Shown here piece by piece: positions 1-12,900 of a stretch of 64,000 bases of DNA. The position numbers and the translations under genes are program-made. Origin of the DNA: Crambe crambe (lineage: Eukaryota > Porifera > Demospongiae > Poecilosclerida > Crambeidae); the NCBI GenBank assembly GCA_963924555.1, contig OZ004581.1:3162001-3226000 (forward strand), read 5' to 3'. How positions within the stretch are numbered: position 1 is the stretch's first letter; each line of letters opens with the position of its first letter. A model generated the notes under the pieces. The model had not been told where the DNA came from and searched no databases. It worked only from the letters and a program-made list of their open reading frames with translations.

Positions 1-2
1 TT

Positions 3-2204
3 GGTTCAACCTGTTTTATCCAATACAATGATTCAGACAAGGCGAGGAGAAAAAATGTAACATTTCATTTCCATAATAATAGTGCAGGAGTTGGTGGAGC
101 CTCTATTTATGCCGACTCATTTGGCAACTGTTATCACCGTTGTGTTAAAACACATGCAAGGGATGGGATTTTGAAAGTTGACAATATCACAAAATGCATT
201 GGCGAATTCAATTACTCCCAGGAATTAAGTGATCGTAATAATTATGGCTTTGCAAGCTCTGCTGCAAGATTTGTTTTTGGAAATCCAAAGCAACTGGAAT
301 ACAGTGTGATACCTGGCAGTGTGCTCAATATTTCTTTTGACATCAAAGATGAATTCAACCGAACTGCTCATCCCTTGATGAGTGTATCAGTCGAGAAGCC
401 ACATATTAATTCTATCAGAATTTCTCGCCAGTCAGTGTATACGATACTCACAAACTTCACTCCTCTTGGGAGGCCCGGAGAGTCCATCTTTGTGGACTTC
501 ACAGCTCATGGCACAAGGGGGATATTTTTCCACTTTAACATTGAAATGCAACAATGTCCACCTGGTTTCTACTTTGATGAAGAGAAAGAACTTTGTCAAT
601 GTTCAGCTAATTCACATCATAAAAAATATGCTCCTATAACTAGGTGCGATATGGGGAACTTCAGTGCATATATGAAAGGAAAATATTGGGTAGGATACAT
701 CCCTGAAACTCAAAATTATTCAAATCTGTACTTTGCTCCTTGCTTTTTCCCACTTTGTAATATCACTTCATTTTACTTGCCCAATGTAACTTCCGAGCTA
801 ACATCGAGTATATGTGCCGAAAATCGCCATGGAATAATGTGTGGCAAATGTGCAGCAAATCATTCAGTTTCCTATCATTCGAAACATTACAAATGTAGTC
901 CCAACCATCTTTGTCATCTGGGAATACTTTTTTATCTCTTATCTGAAGTTACTCCAGTTGTTATATTGTTTGCAATTATAGTGATACTTGATTTGAGCTT
1001 CACATCTGGTAACATCGTTGGGTTCATTTTTTTCTGTCAGTATTCAGATGGAATGGAAATTCATATCAACGAAGCATTTTCTATCCTCAGGAATGGATAT
1101 AGACTATTCTACGAAGTATTCAATTTTGAGTTCTTCTTGTTCGATGAGATTTCATTTTGTCTGTGGAAGAATTTCCAAATCTTAGACATCATAGCCTTCA
1201 AATACATCATAGTGTGTATTGCCTTTGGACTGGTTTTTGCACTCGTAACTCTTATACGAAGCAATTGGTGCAGCACGTTATGGAAATTGAGAACACAGGT
1301 GAGCACTAAAACATCCTTTGTTCGTGGATTATCGGCTTTTCTTGTTATATGCTATAACCAGTGCACTAAAACCAGCTTCCTTATACTGAAAGTAGTATCA
1401 CCTGTTGGAGTTAATCATACAAAAGCAGGTATATATTCCTATTATGGTGGGTTGCCCTATTTCAAAGGAAAACACCTGATATATGCAGTTCCCGCTTTGT
1501 TAAGTTGCTTATTGGTGACAATCTTACCTCCATTGATCCTTCTCCTTTATCCTCTCACCCTCCAAATCCTTTCTCTGTGCAAACTCAGTGAGCACTGGAT
1601 CGTCAACAAAGCTCTCCAACTGATTCGTATCAATAAGCTCATCCCTTTCATCGACTGCTTTCAGAGCTGCTACAAAGATAAGTTTAGATTCTTTGCAGGC
1701 CTTTATTTTATCTACAGGATCGCCTTACTCTGTTGCTTCACTCTCTCACAGACAGAGAATGAATTCAGGATGAGCCATGGAACCTTACTAGTTATCTTTC
1801 TTGGTGTGCATTCTGTGATACAACCGTACAAACTTCGTATGCACAATCTGATCGATTCACTTATTTTTCTCAATTTAATTCTGATCAATACTGCTGTTAT
1901 GATAAGCAATCTCATAATCGATGAATTCAGTCACCCAAAGAAGTACACCAAGAGTACTTCTCTAATGATAGTCAGTGTGATACAGTTAATCTTGCTCTAC
2001 TTGCCCATGATTGTTGCTGTTCTTTGGGTTATGGTGAAAGTGTGCACTTATTTCAAAATGAGAAGGAGAAACAATGATTACGAAATGATGCATGATGATG
2101 GTGATGGCTTGATTAACAGCCAGCAAATAAGTCGCTACGAGAATGAAAGAGTATCAGGAGAGCTGCGCAACGAATCTGACATGGTTAACTATTGCAGTAC
2201 TTAG
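3..2204 (+). CDS. Beta-helix/multi-pass membrane protein, 5' end outside window
   Basis: The frame is open from base 3 to the TAG at 2202-2204 (about 733 residues) with no initiation site, so the gene continues past the left edge. The first in-frame ATG-like position is not a real start. Near residue 27 the stretch NNSAGVGGASIYAD resembles a rung of a right-handed parallel beta-helix. A cysteine-rich segment follows (about residues 183-300: CPPGFYF, CQCS, YWVGY, then CGKCAANHS). From about residue 305 come eight or nine hydrophobic segments separated by short loops, then a charged acidic tail. The order and several motifs match the complete gene at 48000-51767, so both belong to one family: large ectodomain, cysteine-rich collar, multi-pass C-terminus. 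Function is unknown; a surface receptor or transporter-like protein is inference. No intron is seen. Confidence 0.85.
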   Translation, partial: GSTCFIQYNDSDKARRKNVTFHFHNNSAGVGGASIYADSFGNCYHRCVKTHARDGILKVDNITKCIGEFNYSQELSDRNNYGFASSAARFVFGNPKQLEYSVIPGSVLNISFDIKDEFNRTAHPLMSVSVEKPHINSIRISRQSVYTILTNFTPLGRPGESIFVDFTAHGTRGIFFHFNIEMQQCPPGFYFDEEKELCQCSANSHHKKYAPITRCDMGNFSAYMKGKYWVGYIPETQNYSNLYFAPCFFPLCNITSFYLPNVTSELTSSICAENRHGIMCGKCAANHSVSYHSKHYKCSPNHLCHLGILFYLLSEVTPVVILFAIIVILDLSFTSGNIVGFIFFCQYSDGMEIHINEAFSILRNGYRLFYEVFNFEFFLFDEISFCLWKNFQILDIIAFKYIIVCIAFGLVFALVTLIRSNWCSTLWKLRTQVSTKTSFVRGLSAFLVICYNQCTKTSFLILKVVSPVGVNHTKAGIYSYYGGLPYFKGKHLIYAVPALLSCLLVTILPPLILLLYPLTLQILSLCKLSEHWIVNKALQLIRINKLIPFIDCFQSCYKDKFRFFAGLYFIYRIALLCCFTLSQTENEFRMSHGTLLVIFLGVHSVIQPYKLRMHNLIDSLIFLNLILINTAVMISNLIIDEFSHPKKYTKSTSLMIVSVIQLILLYLPMIVAVLWVMVKVCTYFKMRRRNNDYEMMHDDGDGLINSQQISRYENERVSGELRNESDMVNYCST

Positions 2205-3348
2205 TTTACGTACATATTTTAGTATACAAAAATCACAGTGTGATAATTTTTTGCTAGCACGATCAAAACCTTTATACTTTTATGCAATTATTTTGCCCAA
2301 TTAAGGAAAGCCTTTTTACAGAGGTTAAAATTTTCAGCTAGCTACCCCTTGAAAACATTTTTGCTCAAGCTTTAGAAACCATCATTAACCATCAGGTGGG
2401 AGTAGAACCTTGGTATGGTTCATTTGACACGTACGTACCCTCAAGTGTATTCTCAGCTCAGTTAGCTAGCTGCTTGTTCATTCATGCTTGTTTCCTTTTT
2501 TATGTTCATTCTTATTGAAAGAAGCCACTGCTTCTATAGCTCTAGCTTTCTTCAATTTGGATTTCTTAACATCATCGAGCTTGCATGACAATCAAAGCAT
2601 AGAGAGTAAGCCTGCAGACCTCACATTAGCTACATCACTAAAATCACTTTCATATATTATATAAAACTATAGATTCATGCTTGACTGTTGTAACTAATAC
2701 TTGTATGGAGCCCTTGGGTTTGTGTATGGCTGTACATTTTCATCTTCATGATGCCTCATTTCCGATGAATGTGGCTCTGCTTCACATACATGGCTCTGCT
2801 TCACATACATGACTAACCTAGTTCAAATTGATTCCTGCTTGAAATACAATTAGCTATAATTCCTAAATACCTCAAATGTTGAAGGCATGGGCCTAGTATC
2901 AATAGTTAATCTGAAAACTCTCTTTGTATCTGTACCAATCACAAAAATTTTGTACCCGTAGATAATAGTTATACCTTAAGGTATAGGTCGATAAATAATA
3001 TTGATAAAATCATTCAACTGGTCCACAACTTTGTCAGATACATGTACATGGTACCACCTTCTGCAGAACACACACTTTCAGACATGTGACAGGCAGCTGT
3101 GCTCTGCAGTATACTGCATGATAACTAGTGAACCCAGCGTCAGGTATGATAATAATCACATGATAAAAACGTAATAATGGCGTACATTGACACTGTAAAA
3201 GTATATATTGTACAGCTACAGCAATTATAGTGATCACATGATAAGTGTGACTTACTATTATAATAACACAAGTTAGAAAATACACTTCCAAATAAGGTAT
3301 GTAGCTATAGCTACACAGTTATACAGTAACCATCACCATGAACTGAGA
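2205..3348. other. Intergenic DNA between convergent genes
   Basis: I see no gene here. It is AT-rich and lies between the 3' ends of two convergent genes. A short direct repeat (tggctctgcttcacataca, twice) lies at about 2770-2810. Confidence 0.5.
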
Positions 3349-4957
3349 TTAACCATGCATCCAGTCCAACACATAAAACCAATAATATGTCACGTGAAAA
3401 CCTTCTCTTGATTCAGAAGTATAGCAACCCGGCAGCAGTGAGCTTTTGTAGTTGTCATCTGAAGGTATTTTGTAAGAGTAGTCCCACAGAATCTTACAAG
3501 TGGGTGGAGAAGCATCTTCGATATCGTGGGAGTGGAAAACCAAATCAATATAAGTGTGGGATTTCCCTTTCGCATCCACTACAACAAAGATAAAGTAAAA
3601 ATGGAGGACAATATGTAGCTAATGGACATGTATGCACAAGCCACTCAAACTCAGTAGCTAGTCCAGTGACTAACTAAAAATTATGCATTAGCTATTATGT
3701 GATCACTTTGCACCATGATAATATTATTGTAATTCTAATTGCCCAAATTTAACTCAAAACAGAGATAGCTAGCTATAGCTATAACTATAATAGCTCTCTG
3801 TTGTTGATATCTAAAAAGTTATAGCAGTTATGATTTACTCACTTGATGTGGTAATGTTGAAGTCTAGTGCTCCGTAATCACACTTCCCCACATGGATATA
3901 TTCTGTCTGATTGTGCACTTTTCCAGGTTGAAGAGGAGCTGTTTTACTTGTCATAAGACACTGTCTCTCTGTCTGATTAACAGCCACAAGGAACGTCACA
4001 CTGACTACTGACAGGAGGTTCTTGATTTCAAGATCTTGATCTTGATGTTGCATACTTTGTCCTGCCAGGAAGAACAAAGTGATGCTACATTCTCAATGTA
4101 TATGTGGTAAGGTGAAAGGGTAAAAGGGAGAGTCCTCCTCCAAGATACTACTCATAATTATGAAACACACACCTTCTGTGGATATGTCCCAGTCAAGAAT
4201 ATAGAACCAGTAACTGACCACTTCAATTTCTTCAGGACCCATAGTATTCGTAGTGAAGCAGCCGGGAAGCAGTGATTCCTCAGCACCTATAGTCTGATTG
4301 GGAAGACGATAACGATAATTCCAATCGATGCTGCAGGTATGTGAAAATCCGACAAAAGTTGAAGAAAGGGTTGGAACCACAACAGTGTTCCCCTTTACAT
4401 CTGAGCGTATGTTAAACACCAGAGAACCATTGTCACAATTACCCATCACAATCTTCCTTGTTTTGTTGTGTGATGTGTCGGGGTAGATAGGATCTGTTTT
4501 GACCGTAGTGACGCATGTGTATGTAGTATTATCGAATGGCGGAATGTGCTTATAGGTGTTATTCACATCTATCAGAAATGTTATGCTGATAACTTCAGCT
4601 CTATCAGCATGGGTGCTCCAAGGTTCTGCAATACGAGCAATACTCCTTTTTATAAATATCTAACTTTTAAGCTGCTAACAGAAACTGAATAATTGTTAGC
4701 TAGCTGTCTTTAATAAGGAAGAAAGCTTTTTGACAAATGTGGTTAAACTAAACCAAAAATTGCTAACTGCTAGCTAGATACATAATGTCAAAAAGCCAGC
4801 TTTCTTTGTGGTTCTTCATTGGTAATCAAAAGCTACCCTGCTCTATACCTATTAAATAGGATCCAGGGCTGTATGGTAGATATAGCTAACCTTTGGATAA
4901 AGAAATTGCAGTAACAGAGAAGAGAACAAAGATGATACACCATTTTCTGTGTTCCAT
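3349..4957 (-). CDS. Secreted two-domain glycoprotein, four exons, unknown family
   Basis: Four exons join in frame: 4891-4957, 4173-4625, 3843-4061 and 3349-3578, total 969 nt, giving 322 residues plus TAA. All borders are GT/AG and phases agree. Exon 1 encodes a typical signal peptide (MEHRKW then a hydrophobic run ending ISLSK). The rest is two related domains of about 150 and 130 residues. Matching features are VISITFLIDVN / VVSVTFLVAVN, GNCDNGSLVFNI / GKCDYGALDFNI, TCSIDWNYRYRLP / TCKILWDYSYKIP, and ESLLPGCFT...YWFYILDW / SSLLPGCYT...YWFYVLDW. There are many N-glycosylation sequons and few cysteines. No membrane segment follows the signal peptide, so the product should be secreted. I do not recognise the family. 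The domain borders fall near exon borders, which suggests internal duplication. Confidence 0.8.
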
Positions 4958-6004
4958 GCTTGGCTTTGCACAACCACTGACAAAAGTTATGATAACACAC
5001 ATTCTAATCATACGTATTACTCATTTCACCTTATAAAGACTTAGCTAATTTATAGTAGCATACCGTATACAGCAAATCTTTCAAGTGGGAAAATTTTTTC
5101 GAGGATTAGCATAAGAAACAGATTTCATAAAATGGTAATAAATTTGTGGCTAGCTATGGATTGAACATTGCTGGATACAAGAGAAATCCCACACTAAATT
5201 ATACCGTATAGTACTTGTGGTGCTAGCTTGTTAGTTACTTCTTTGTTTGATGAGGCTTCTGTTTGCTTGACTGATTACAATACTTTTAGTCTTTATCCTG
5301 GATTCAGTTGTAACTAGCTATATAATTTACTCTCTGTAATGTGAAAATTTTCATACATATTATTGATGCCAACCAACTTGGTGAGATAAGGATAATTGGC
5401 TGGTCGGTTGGAGATCTTCTCTTGAATGGAGCCTAGGGTACAGTGCAGTGGAGGGATTTGACTTGCATGATGCTGATATGGCCTTTCAGAAACTGGCCAT
5501 GCCGATAGGACGATATCATAATCATAACTTAGAATGCCACGAAAGCTCTTACTTTCAAGGAGAGCCAAGAATTGGAAGAGGAAACGCCAGTGAAGAAATA
5601 CATTCCAATCTCTCCTCTCTTGAAGTACTAAGAAGTGGAATTAAGGCCAACAGTACCCTCCCTAGTGGTAAATAGCTGTGCGTAGCTAGCTACAATTAAC
5701 TGAAATCCGTAATGTATGCATAGCTTCATATACTGTGGTGATGTAATTTGTGATGTAATGACACTGATAATGATATCATATCCTGTCTATTTCCTATGGT
5801 CCATGTGATGTAATCTGTGATACCGTATAGCCGGTAATATTGACGGGAATTATATTATACGATTACCTCATAAAAATACCATTGACGGTATTTAATTTGA
5901 CGGAATCTGAAATCGCGCAAAATAAATAATGCGCGTGCATCGTGCATGCGAGCTGTGTACAGCTAGTTAGCCATATAGCTATTATTATCAGTTTAGTACG
6001 AGTT
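4958..6004. other. Intergenic DNA
   Basis: No gene that I can support. A short open stretch at 5448-5675 (+) has no clear splice borders or recognisable motif. Confidence 0.4.
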
Positions 6005-6410
6005 CTCCAGTTGTGTTAGTCTACGAAAGTGTATGGACTTCAATTCTTGGGAGAATAGCGATCCTTATGCTACAATCGTTGGACACATCCCTCGAAGAAT
6101 TTCAGCCGCTTGTTCTCTCTTTCTTTATAGTGATGGATGACTCATCAATTCGTTGCGCTATCACAGGTTCAAGGCGCTACTCCTCCAGAGCCTATATTTT
6201 CTTTGACTCTCCAGCAGTGGTGTGCAATAAATGGAACCATAGATACTATACTCCGCCCCGGGATTGGAAACGAAGTCTGCGCCAAATTTTTCCATTACAA
6301 CAATACAAAACATGCGCATGAAATGCAGGGAGAGCCTGTTGCTTGGCTGCATCGAATCAAAGCCAGGATTGATAATACTCCTATGGAACTTCTCAGCTAT
6401 GCTTGAAGAA
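6005..6410 (+). pseudogene. Decayed fragment of a HIRAN-like transposon-associated reading frame
   Basis: The stretch reads DPYATIVGHIPRRISAACS then, in another frame, SIRCAITGSRRYSS. From memory this resembles a conserved pattern in cnidarian and sponge repeat-borne proteins: YAVAV..., GH(V/I)PR.(I/L)S...C.LFL..GG, I.C.VTG.RRYS. That pattern resembles a HIRAN-type domain. The match is split between frames, so it is a relic. A further open stretch to about 6406 (FFHYNNTKHAHEM...IKARIDNTPMELL) follows and is not recognised. Similarity is judged by memory only. Confidence 0.35.
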
Positions 6411-6616
6411 CATAATTATATTTACTTATCATTGTAGCTATCAAGTGTCTATTGCTTTTGGAACCAAGAAATGATTCATAGCTAAGAGGATTTAATCTTA
6501 TTCGTTCATCTCATTTATTGCTCATACGTATTTCATCAAGTCTGAATGGGCCTCTCTGTACTCTGAACTCCTTCCACTGCCAATGTCTGTATGTATTATC
6601 ATAGAGGTAATACATT

Positions 6617-9600
6617 TCAGAGAGTGGAGGGTAGTGCATGCTTTACCTCAGAAGTTTTTGCATCTGAACTCTTCAATCTTGAAGATATGGGCTTCATTAA
6701 TGCTCCAAAGCAATTTTTGATTGCCCTGTACACAACGCTACTTCTCATAATGTGCATCAAGAAGATGAAGAGGCCCTGAAGAAAGAAATTAAAGATAGAG
6801 TGCAACTCAACAGTCCTAGGTAGAAATCACAGTCACTATGGAAATGCAAAACATTGTGGCAATTAGCGAAGCTTTAACATTACATGTACTTATAAACTGG
6901 AACCAATACTTAATGAATGATTTTCTGGTACCTGGAAGGAGTTTAGTATCGTGAAGAGCCATGCAAAGACTGTTGTGTTCTCATTGACAGCAAAGAGACC
7001 AACTATCCATGTCAGTCCCAGGAGGGGCATCAGAATAACACTACTCTTGATTGCTGTCCTGAGAAATGCGAGGATTATTATCATAATACAGTCCCAGAGA
7101 GGATAAACATCACAATCTAGAAGTATTATGTACATATGACTCTATACAAAATAACCTCCAAAAGAGAGAACTATCTAGCTCTCAAGCTACAAGGCTGGGT
7201 TCCAAGTCTGTGCATTATTCATTACTATTCATAAGTATTGTAGTATTATCTTAATATAGAATTACTTCACAAGCCCAGTGTTTTTTACTTCACTTTCAGC
7301 ACCTCCATTTTTCTTCCCTCTGACAATAGCATACACTGTCCTTGCCAATATCAGCGAATTAATCTAATGAATTGAACAATTATCGTTGCTAGCTGGCTAT
7401 CATATTATTGATCATCTAATTGGAACTTACAAGTATGATTATGATCATGGGAACAATAAAGATCCATATAGCGGGCTTTGTAGGATCCGCTTTTATCCAA
7501 CAACTGCATTAGGAACATCATTTATGTATGGCATCGAGGTGATTTACCATAGCTACAAATTTCACTCAATCACTTATCACTATAACCAAAACCAGCTCAT
7601 AGGTTAGGTAATCAGCTTTCTAGTGTTTTAAAATGTGAAATTTTTGGTCGAAAGTTAGAGCAGATGATCAAGTGGACCCAAATAGACTTTAGCCATGTGT
7701 GATCATTCATGTATATACATACAATGATAGCTCTCATTGTGCACCGGACACTTTTAGGGTAAAGAAAGTGTGGGAACTATGAGATTGTACCACATTATAG
7801 CCTGCATGCAGTTTTATGAATGCTGTAGCTACAACTTACTATGAGGTTGTGCTGTAGTCATGTCGTAGAACTCCAGCTGATATGCTAACAATAACAAGTG
7901 GAATACCTGCAAAAACATAATAATAGTCAAGTCTCTTTTAGTACTGTCTTACCCAGGTTTAAGGGAATTAGCTAGAGCTTAATATAGCTGTGCTGAATAG
8001 AGCAGTCTGATTTTATTCATAGTGCATGCCCTCACAGAGGGCACAAAGCTTAGTACCCCTCGCTCTCGGACCTAGCTATAGGGGTACTAAACTTATAGTG
8101 CCCATTGTCAACATTATACAGATTTAAAATGTTCTGCTTATTATTCTCAGCTAACATGATAAAAATTCAATAGAATTTGTTCTCATAAAATTAGCTTATG
8201 AAACAAACCACCAACGTTTCGACCAGAATACTCTAGCCTTCATCAGGGTGATACAAAAAATGCACACAGAAACGTCCTTATATAGCTACGCTCGTTATCT
8301 AGACAACGCACATGCATACGCCTATGGATATTATATAATAGCATGCCAATACCTGAAGTCATAAACACTATTTCCCTAAGGCTTTAAGCGTAGAAACCCA
8401 GCAACCTTGAAGTTCTAGACCTACATCCCTATTAAAACGCTGCTCTTCTGAAGATAAACCAATATGAAGCGCTTCTTTTAGAAGCAGCTCCTTCCTAGTC
8501 CTAGCTTGATCATTCTGCTGTTGCTGATCATGCCTGGAGTAATCATCATCCTATATTATGGAAGGAAGCTTCAGTTGTAGATCAAGCTAGGACTAGGAAG
8601 GAGCTGCTTCTAAAAGAAGCGCGTTTATCTTCAGAAGAGCAGCGTTTTAATAGGGATGTAGGTCTAGAACTTCAAGGTTGCTGGGTTTCTAGGCTTAAAG
8701 CCTTAGGGAAATAGTGTTCATGACTTCAGGTATATTGGCATGCTATTATATAATATCCATAGGCGTATGCATGTGCGTTGTCTAGATAACGAGCGTAGCT
8801 ATATAAGGACGTTTCTGTGTGCATTTTTTGTATCACCCTGATGAAGGCTAGAGTATTCTGGTCGAAACGTTGGTGGTTTGTTTCATAAGCTAATTTTATG
8901 AGAACTAATTCTATTGAATTTAAAATGTTGCTTTGAAAATGGTAGGTTCCTATAGCATAATTAGTTAGACACCTTGACCAATAGCATTTAGTGATTTTTT
9001 AATCACAATTATACAGAAAAGGGACAGAGTTGGTGTGTAATTAAGTCCTATGGTTTTGTAGAACCCTGCAGTATGACGGTGTTCTTGTGTATGTACATAT
9101 GTGGAGCTTGATGTTCAAATTAAGCTCCCTTTAAGGAGGCAATCTACTTATTACAACCCTCAGGCCTGTAGCTAGCAGTGCTCGGACTGCCACAGCCCGG
9201 GGCCTTCAGGTTTCTAAATATCTATTACACCGGCCCCATGATGGTTGCCTACACATATACATAATAATAGTACAGGCCATATAAAGTATACTGTAGCTGA
9301 CTGCTGTAACTAGAGAGAGGATTTCTGTTTCTGCATGCTGACTTCAAAATACAACTCCAAAGTAATTTCCTTACCCCAGCAAAATGGCAGAAGTAGGTAC
9401 CACCTGGTGTGAAGTTTACCAAACACCCTCACAATTAGCAGATAGAGCATGATTCCTTCACCCAACATCCAGAAAAAAGCACACATGAAGAAGTATTCAA
9501 TCAGAGCAGAGATTATAATACACAGGACCTAAAGCAGAATGTAACAGTTAGAGATATAAATGGTTCTTTTAGCTCTTACAGGAATACTAGTTGCAGTCTC

Positions 9601-9909
9601 TAGTCCTGCCACAAACACTAGAAGAGCCAAGAGCAGAGAGAAGGAGAGGTTTAGGTGGATGTACAGCAATACTCCTTTATCCATCTTCTTCCTATGAATT
9701 TTATTTCCAGATTGAGAACTCACAGCATTACTAGCAAATTAGTTAATTCTTATCATTTGAGTCAATGATAATTGGCATCATGATCAAAATTTACCATGAT
9801 TGTATAGCTACAAGTGAGCTGTAAGATCAAAAACTGTATAAGCATTTAATTATTCGAAAATCTCTCTATGTATAACTCATAATGATCTTGATCATCTTGA
9901 TGTCAGATG

Positions 9910-9973
<64 letters not shown>

Positions 9974-12900
9974 CTTTGATTCTTTGATTCTTTTAAGTGC
10001 AAGCAGCTAGCTAGTAGCTAATAGTCTAAAATTTTACCGCAGTAGAATCAGCAGAGTGATTGTAGCAATCAAACAGACGATGGAAACAGCACATCCGATA
10101 TAGCTCACCACCTTCAATGCAAATCTCTCTCCCTCAGGTGCCTGGACAGGGTTCACACTTACCAGAACTGCAAAGCTGGTCAAGTGGGTACTAGTGCAGT
10201 TTATACGATCCTCATATGGAATTCCAGTCTTCACTCCACTTGTATTCCACATGCTATGAATAAAACAGGTAGCAATGTATTTAAAAGGTGTGCAGTAGCC
10301 CTAGCCCACTATGTCTAGGTGCTTCGGTAAAGGGTTGACTGATCAAGATCCTTTCGAAAACTTGGAGTAGGGTAGTAACTACTGGGTAGCTAATTCACTC
10401 ACAAATTGTTCATGTCCAAGAAAACACAGTCATATAACATCGCATCATCATCATCAAATTCCTAATGATTAAAAAAATGTAAGCTATTTTAACGTAGCTA
10501 GCTAGCTAGCTATATCCGCTAGTTTAGTGCTGCTATCTTAGTTCCTCTCCAGCTAATCATCGCTAACATAATGTTATCTTGAAGCTTGCATGGCTGGCTA
10601 ATTATTTTAGCTATTCTGGCTCTATGCATCGCTGGCTTACTGCAGAGGTGGACTCAAAATCATGCAGGCTCTTTGTGTGCAAACACTAGCTACGTAGCTA
10701 ACTAGTTGTACACTGATTCAATGTGTGTACACACTCAGGTATCCATTGGGACATTTTTATCCAATAATTTTGTGTCTGTAGGTATAGCTACGTAGCTGAG
10801 TAGCTTGTGTTCGATTTGTGTTGAGAATTCCAAATATTCGACTGGCGAGCTAAAACCAGTTTAAAAAAAAAAGTTTATCATTAGTTAATTATTACGAGCA
10901 AAGTGAGCCACTAGGGAGTCGAATGAGAGGGTGCTATTACGTATTATATGTATATTATATGATCGTCATACATAATGTTCTAACTTCCGTTCTTTGCAAT
11001 TATGGTGACACCATTGGCTAAAACTTTGGTCACCACAATGCTTTGCATTTCCCTAGTATCCTAGTATATACCTTTTCTTGTTATTTCGTTTTTGAGTCTC
11101 TTGGTTTGGGGATCAAATAGTGTGTGTGTTGTGTGTGTGTGCGTGTGCGTGCGTGTGTGCGTGCGTGCGTGCATGTGTGTGTGTGTGTGTGTGTGTATGT
11201 GTGTGTGTGTGTGTGTACGTGTGTGCATTGAACTGAAAGCTTACCAGGTGGCTTGTATTTAGCTGGAAAGACATAACAATAGGATTGTCCTTCAGTCTTT
11301 CAATATTAACTTCAGCATATGCAGACAACAACACTGATGCAATACTGCAAGATAAACATTATTATGGCTCAAAGCATTGAAAATGGTTATATGTAATAGC
11401 CAGAGCAATATTATGGAATGAATGGAATAGTGAAATATTAAACTGCTATACGTAGCTACTTGAACTGGGTGCATTCCTTCAAAATACATATTCCATTCCA
11501 CATTCCCATGAAATACAAGTTCTACTGTACATATCTGCACATGCAGGAATGACGAAGAATATCAATGGGAAAAACAGCTACATTAAGAAGGAAATGTATG
11601 TGGTACATTCTTTCTATCATTAAAACATGCAGTAGCACTATAAGCTAGATAAGTTCATACAGGTACGTATTGTGTATTATGACACTATGGAACTGCTACA
11701 TGTACATAGCTACATACCTTCTATTTGTGGAGTTTTCAATAATTCCATGGATGTATTTGGCAAGGTTGTTTACGATTGACACTCCCACAATCACAGAACA
11801 ATCTGCATCGAAATACACAAACAATCATCATGGCATTAGCAGGAAAATGGGATTAAAATTTCATGGATTCTGCTATTTTATGGTCTTATAAAACTATGTA
11901 GCCACCCCTCTATTCCTATCAGAAGTTCATGCCAAGATCTTGATGATTATCACAGGTCAGCTTTTTAAAAAGGGGGGTTTAGGATATGGAATCTAATGTG
12001 TTGTATGATAAGCTGATGTGGTTGCAGCTGCAGGGGGTACAGGAGGGGGGTGTGCTCCCTCTTGCACTAAGGATGAGGTTTAATTTAAAAAAAAAAAGTG
12101 CTCAAACAAATTTGGCCTGGCATGTGGTAGTTGCCATAGCCACCATTAGCTAGTAGCTAGACTGGAGGCTTGGGATTCAGTTGACTGAGTTTTAAGGAAG
12201 TCAAACGTTTGCTCAAATATTAACAAACCAATTGTCCCAATCAAATACTTCTTGTTACAAGTACCTTGACCTAAGAGCAAGCCCAGGCAGGTTGGCAGCT
12301 TCTAATTAAAGCACGGCCTGTCATCAAGTAGTTTTTGGCCTGTGACAGGCTGTTTAATCCCCTCTGCAATGTGGTTACTATATGCATGCTGGCTTAACAA
12401 TAGCTATATAATTATGTAGCTAAGCTATATACATGTACATGCAGGGGCAGATCCAGCAATTTTGAAAGGGAGGGGCCCAACATGCCCCTCCTGTGGAAGC
12501 AAAAAATTAGTTAAATCCCTTTAGAGAACAAAACACAAAATGAGTCAATAATCAAAAAAGTACGGAAATTTGGAATAATTATCTTTTATGCTGCATTATA
12601 AACCTATTAGCTAACAACAATTGCAACTTCAAAATAAAAAAGGGGGGGATCTGGACCCCCTGGACCCCTACCCTGGATCTGCCCCTGACATGTCACTTCG
12701 TGCAAAGATATGTTTTTTTGAAAAATAGAAAGTATGTAGTCTAGCTACATATATAGCTATGTAGTATTGCACTAGCTATAGCTACTTTGGCTTGTACTTT
12801 CAAGTTCACACATAAAAAACTCACATACATAATAACTTTAACAATCACACCTGTGTTAGAATATACAATGACACATCCGTATTGCACTGTATTATGGTTT

